Below are positions 59,079 through 64,000 of a stretch of DNA of 64,000 nt, piece by piece (the stretch's first letter is position 1; each line of letters begins with the position of its first letter). The DNA comes from Halichondria panicea (Eukaryota > Porifera > Demospongiae > Suberitida > Halichondriidae): positions 434,001 to 498,000 of the forward strand of contig NC_087381.1 in NCBI RefSeq assembly GCF_963675165.1, given 5' to 3'. The position numbers were made by a program, and so were the translations under genes. The notes under the pieces are model-generated. The model was not told where the DNA came from and made no database searches. It was given only the letters and a program-made list of their open reading frames with translations.

Positions 59079-62000
59079 TTATCTGTTCAGGTGTTCGAGA
59101 TTTGTCTGTTTCAACAAGTCTAGAACTTTAGAGCCAATAGAAGCGACCTACAGAAGAATATAAAATAAAATAAATACAATTCTAGCGTTCGTATGTATTC
59201 AGTGTACGTATATCTACACAGCTATACGTACAGTGAGGTGATGGACGTCCTCCGCCACAAGGGGTGTGTCTTCCTCGCCTCCTCTCACAGCCATTTTCAG
59301 AGCTCCCACAAAATCGAACACACTGCAGCAATAGAGAGAAGGGCAAAAACTTACATGTATAACCCAAGAAGCCACTTGACATTTGTATGTAAATTTAATT
59401 TTCGTACGGCCATTTAACTTGTTGATACGTTCAAATCAAATTTTTGAATATGCGCTGTACCTGAACTTGTTGGGAATGAGAGTCCAGAGACGGTCGAGAT
59501 GCTCGAGAAGTACACCATTCTGCAATAATAGTTTTAAGGAATTACTATAGACTTATAAGCACTTGCATATAGCACAGTATACACAAGCAGCTATAGAAAC
59601 GTGTTATCATCTTACATTTGCAAGGCTGACCAACAGACAGTGAAATAGTGCGCAGTGGGACGACTCTTCGTTCTTTAGTTCCTCCACCAGAGTGATGGCG
59701 TCTAACCATAACTTGTTGGATAGTAAGAGCTGCAGGCAACTCATGTGTGCGTTCAGATAGTCACTGTGTGCGTGGTGTGGGCGTGTGTGTGGTGTGGGGG
59801 GGGGTAAATGAAGACTCTGGTATAATCAAATTAATCAAGAGTGTATAATAGTTTCCAAATCAATTTTCATACATGTACACGTGTACACACATAATTACTC
59901 GTACCTTCGCAACAGTAATTGACACCTCGCTTGTATAGCTTCTTTTGAAGTGGGTGTGGTTTTGAGCGACACAAACATTGGGAGAGCGTTGAGTGCACGA
60001 TGAAAAAAGAAATTTTTTCGACATTTTCTCGCAAATGCCGAATCTCCTTGAGCTTGAAAATCTCGTACCAGCTGTGCAAATGTCACAAATGGGAGGAGGT
60101 CCGAGGGGTGGGTGCGGTACAGTAGTCGACACGTCTCCTCAAATAGAGGAAGGTGATTGGTCGTTGCCTATAAGTGGGCGGGGCTAATTGGATGAAATGT
60201 TACTGTAACAGTTAACGTACTCTCATATAACTTCGTTGAATTCGGACGGCAGACTCGGTTGCTAGGATACCACGCCAATTTCTGGTTGACGACCAACTAC
60301 CAGCCTCCAGCTCCTCGATAGCTGGGCGCGTGAGGTACAAAGTTCAAAGTTCAAGCACTATTATTGTTAATAATTTACCTTTTTCAAAGTTGTCCACATC
60401 AAAGAAATCTCTGATGCCTAGCAACGCTTGTTCCGTGTCTCTCGCACACAGAGAATGGAAAAGAGCTCTCGACGATGCTGTATTTCAGGGGCAGTATATA
60501 TTATTGTATTACTAGATACTTTGCTGGTGAAAAAAACTATTGCAAGGATTGTGGTGTTATACAAGTAAGTACTGGTATTATAGGTTACAACTGTATGCGA
60601 TTTTATTCTCAAAAATCGCAAATGTTTGATGCTCGCAGTGATAGTGTTTCTTGCATATTGTACTGACCTTCGACCTCTCCGTCAGATACACTCTCTGACT
60701 CGGAGCTTTTCAGGAGTTTACATAATTCAGCACGAACATCCACACTCCCACCACCGTCCTGTAGCAGTGCAGACAATAGGTATACTCACTGTATACACAC
60801 CCACGCCACCCACACACCCACACACACACACAGTTCTTACGTACATTGGGTTGCTCTAGTTGCTCTAGTCCTGACTCAAACTCGTGACACAACTGAAGAA
60901 ACTCTTCCAACAAAGGAACTGCACAGACAACATAGATGTTGTATAAAACAATACGTACAGTGTACGAAATAAATGTATAAAAATTATAGCTATATAAATT
61001 TTTGTTCACCTATATCAGCATTGAGTGGAGTCAAAAGGTCCTTGTCGGACGAGCCGTTACTATGGTACCGGTTAAGGAATGTTCCCACACACTCGCTCAG
61101 TTGCTGTCTGAACTCTGGGTACTGGAGGCAGCAAAGAACAACGGAAGTGGACGTTGGAAAACATATTAATAGTCACATGACTTACTCCGGCCAACAGGGC
61201 TACTATAAGGGCAGGATTTTGTAGGGCAGAGTTCTCACTCAGTAAGCGAATCAACTAGATAAAAAAAAAGATTATTAATAGCCAATTTTACAGCACATTG
61301 TATACATGCATGTACAGTGACACCTGTTTATATAGTACAGGTGTTTAGCCCTAGGGGCAGACAACAGTGGCTGTATTATAGAGGGTGGTCTGCTAACACA
61401 GGTCCAAACACATGCTATGGAGACTTTGGGGCCCATTAACCTGGCTGTATTATAGAGGGTGGTCTGCTATAGGGACATCACAATAGCTAAACTTCACTGC
61501 ATAAATACAGCATTTATAATTCACCTCGTGATGTGGCTGTGGTAGGAAGGACTCTTTAACAGCTGACTCATTCTCATCCACATTAGCCTCATTCTCATCC
61601 ACATTAGCCTGGGACATGGGAACGAAATATTAACGGAAAGTTTTAGCATACAGCATTGGTAATTACAGAGTATAACGTTCTGTACTTGTATCAACATTAT
61701 TGTATCACCTTGACAACATCGAATACCCCCTCTAGTGAGTAGCGTGTGACGAGGAGGTGGAGGTTCCAGAGCTGAGACAGTTTAGCAGCTAGTAACTGAC
61801 CACTGTCCAGGTATTCACCAGGAGTTGTCTGCGTGGGTGTGTGTGGGTGTGGAGTGGGTGTGTGTGTGTGTGTGTGTGGAGGGGATATAGTCTTACAATT
61901 TCATTGTACTTCTACTACAGGCAAGGTTAGGTGGGTGAGATGAGTGTGGAGTGTGCGTGATATGTGTGTGAGATGTGTGTGGAGTGTGCGTGTGGGTGGG

Positions 62001-64000
62001 CGTGAGATGTGTGTGGAGTGTGTGTGTGGGTGGGCGTGAGATGTGTGTGGAGTGTGCGTGTGGGTGGGCGTGAGATGTGTGTGGAGTGTATGTGTGGGTG
62101 GGCGTGAGATGTGTGTGTGTGTGTGTGTGTGTGTAGCTGTATGGCTATGAATATACTTACTTCATCGGCATTGGTGGCTATTGGGAACAAAGCTGTGGCC
62201 ATAAAATGAGCATGATCTACAATTTTATGACTTCTCAGCAACCATAGTCCGTTGTTTCCATGGACACCACAGAATTCCGGGGTGGTGGGTGTGGTCCACA
62301 GCATTGACCCCATCCCCTCATGATCATCACACTCCCACACAAACTCTCCAGTGAACTTATCGTAAATTCTGGAAGAAATAATGGTATGATAATTACGACA
62401 GTTTATGAATTCATATTTACGTACCGTATTATTTTCGCTAAAATTACTGGCTTAGAGAGAGCCCTTTTGCGATCTAACTATTGCGTTTGGCAAGGATCGT
62501 GTGTATTTACTGTGTCATACTAGTTTAGGTTTTGAGGCCCTTTGGGCTTCTAAATCGTGTAGAAACTTCCTAAACAGCTAGTGACTCCTGTTTCCAATTC
62601 CTTTCCTTTAGATCATGCAAACTAAGTAAAAAAAAAACTGTTTAATTTAAAAATATAATTTGAAGAGTGGATCTAACAAGTGAGTGGGGGGGGGGCCATC
62701 CATAATAGTCTCTTAAAGGTCACCATACACCAGGCAACTTTCAGCAGTTGTAGGCAACAGATTTCCTGGCTGGTGTATGGTGGCCTTTATTAGATCACGT
62801 TTGCCATAAATACTGCAGACACTGTTTAGGAAGTTTCCACATGATTTAGAAGCCCTCAGGGCTAGTAGAACCCTCACTAAGTTCGGGATACTACAACCAG
62901 CCCTTTGGGCTTCTATTTAAAATCATGTAGAAACTTCCTAAATAGTGTCTAATTATGTTTGATGCTCGCAAAACATTCTAGTGATACAATACGATATACG
63001 TAAGTATTACTGCTGACCTCAGCACTCCTTTGAGACAGTAGCCAAAGTAGGTGTGTACGCAGAAGAGGTGTGGCGTAGTGTAGAGGTGGGGGGCGGTGAA
63101 TATATCGGAGGGGGAGGGGTTTCGTTGAGCAAAATCCGACAGTCGTGTCAACTGAGATGTCCCAATTAAACCTGCAAATACAAATCAGGTTGTAATAAAT
63201 AATTATTAAAAGTATTAACATTCATTAATTCGCTTCATTTTCGGGGAACTAAAGTTTTGCCGATTGCACAATTATACGATAGTATTAAGGTACACAAATC
63301 ACACACACATTGGAGCGTTGTATCACCTTGCTTGTTGACTGATATACTGTGGACAGTTCCATCACTGGCCAGAGCTAAAAGCTGTCCTGTATGAGAGTTG
63401 GTATCCACGGAAACCAGGCTCGGCCCAGACAAATCCTGCAAATAATATAAATAAAATTTAAAGTACTCGTACATACATGTACGTGATTATGGTATCGCCA
63501 AATTGGCAAATACTTTATCTCTCAAATATGATTTTTGATGACTCCATTAATTTTATTAAACTCTTTTTTTCTAAGCTTTCAGAAAATCCTAAAAATTTGA
63601 CATTGGATCCACGGAATTTAAGTTATGGCAGCCGAAAGAATCCCCGAACCATTGAATAAACGGATGTAGTTGAACATCTTTCAACAGCCTTAACTTGAGT
63701 ACCGTTGATCCAATGCCAAAAATTTTATGATTTTCTGAAAGCTTAGAAAGAGACCTTTAAAATGATGTGTTGCAGTCTAAAATTTTGTTGGGGCCCTAAT
63801 TTGTCATTTTCGGCTGGGCTATTATTCAAATTTAAGCATGCTTCAGAAGAAAAAAAGAATAATTATACAGATCGACTTACTTTGCTCCAATATCCGGCCA
63901 ACCTCAGGGTGAGGGTTTTAAAAGAGGTGGTCCTTGAGGCCACGCCCACTAGCAGAGATGGTAGTGTCCTGTGTGAGCCCCACACCATAGCACTCAGCTC
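59079..64000 (-). CDS. Beta-propeller/helical-repeat protein, possibly HPS6-like (17 exons, 5' end outside window, 656 aa seen)
   Basis: In transcript order the exons are 63881->64000, 63327-63435, 63018-63171, 62161-62368, 61709-61828, 61525-61608, 61186-61254, 61010-61121, 60845-60918, 60668-60758, 60379-60477, 60221-60321, 59905-60167, 59616-59763, 59461-59519, 59232-59322, 59079-59147. All junctions are GT-AG, all phases fit and the sum is 657 codons with TAA. The first part has propeller-like strands (LLALASDGTVHSISV, VLRIYDKFTGEFVWE, FCGVHGNNGLWLL). The rest is helical, with an acidic Ser-rich segment (SSESESVSDGEVEG). LFEETCRLLYRTHPSDLLPF and the following helices vaguely match the C-terminal part of HPS6 (BLOC-2, lysosome-related organelles). 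That identity is tentative; another propeller-solenoid protein is possible. Confidence 0.8.
61365..61470. repeat. Direct repeat of GGCTGTATTATAGAGGGTGG
   Basis: Two copies about 73 bp apart lie in the intron between the exons at 61186 and 61525. It looks like a dispersed repeat; no gene is inside. Confidence 0.75.
61949..62132. repeat. Minisatellite, about 4 x 34 bp, in an intron
   Basis: Unit GTGTGTGGAGTGTGCGTGTG plus GGTGGGCGTGAGAT, followed by a (TG)n tail. It lies between the exons at 61709 and 62161. Confidence 0.92.
62537..62946. mobile_element. Foldback element with a second hairpin element inside
   Basis: CCCTTTGGGCTTCTAAATCG...GAAACTTCCTAAACAG (62537-62580) is inverted at 62823-62865 and repeated directly at 62899-62946. 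Between the arms, 62716-62790 is its own hairpin (AAGGTCACCATACACCAGGC facing GCTGGTGTATGGTGGCCTT). All lies in the intron between the exons at 62161 and 63018. Confidence 0.85.
63486..63830. repeat. Foldback repeat, second copy of the element at 54930
   Basis: The same two halves are present, but in the opposite order: the GGTATCGCCAAATTGGCAAA half precedes the CAGCCTTAACTTGAG half. It lies in the intron between the first two visible exons of the propeller gene. Confidence 0.85.

Overview
The window is eukaryotic and most likely from a demosponge (Porifera). The flanking genes have many short GT-AG introns. The spacers are AT-rich and full of MITEs, foldback repeats and (TG)n tracts. The dominant family combines a collagen stalk with a cysteine-rich head of a kind I associate from memory with sponges, cnidarians and other invertebrates. 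There is no sign of prokaryotic organisation, CRISPR arrays or operons.

Positions 1-40150 hold a tandem array of about 15 plus-strand copies of one intronless gene family. A complete copy encodes about 488-528 residues: a short cytoplasmic tail, one signal-anchor helix (type II topology), a coiled coil of variable length, a three-cysteine cluster, about 42 uninterrupted Gly-X-Y triplets and a C-terminal head of about 228 residues. Copies at 4292, 14114, 22974, 33446 and 36482 are open, and the copy cut by the left edge (2-994) is open as far as seen. Two (27137, 30822) have a single 1-nt frameshift. Three (8266, 10997, 16756) carry several lesions, one (39261) has lost its whole stalk, and three (2628, 19552, 25010) are 3' stumps. 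The heads differ mainly in five short patches on an almost invariant scaffold.

The spacers are themselves duplicated. Two kinds nearly alternate along the array. Both carry minus-strand relics of other genes: pieces of enolase (end of exon 4 with adjoining intron, or the last exon), and two exon-like pieces that resemble a DPP8/9-type S9B peptidase. Intact enolase lies at the right edge of the array (41301-44039, six exons, minus strand), so the array appears to have grown from the enolase neighbourhood.

From 44 kb to the end lie ordinary single-copy genes. A CDC42 small-effector (SPEC) homologue (44527-47349, plus) is divergent from enolase. A repeat-rich stretch (48-53.5 kb) contains a LINE fragment, foldback elements and a kinase-like pseudogene. 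An HMG20A/B-like gene (53852-57045, minus, eight exons) shares a 240-bp divergent promoter with a small secreted-protein gene (57286-58795, plus, four exons). At least 17 exons of a propeller/helical-repeat protein (59079-64000, minus), possibly HPS6-like, run off the right edge.

All identities come from reading the translations; no database search was run. Exon boundaries were chosen by GT-AG sites and phase continuity.
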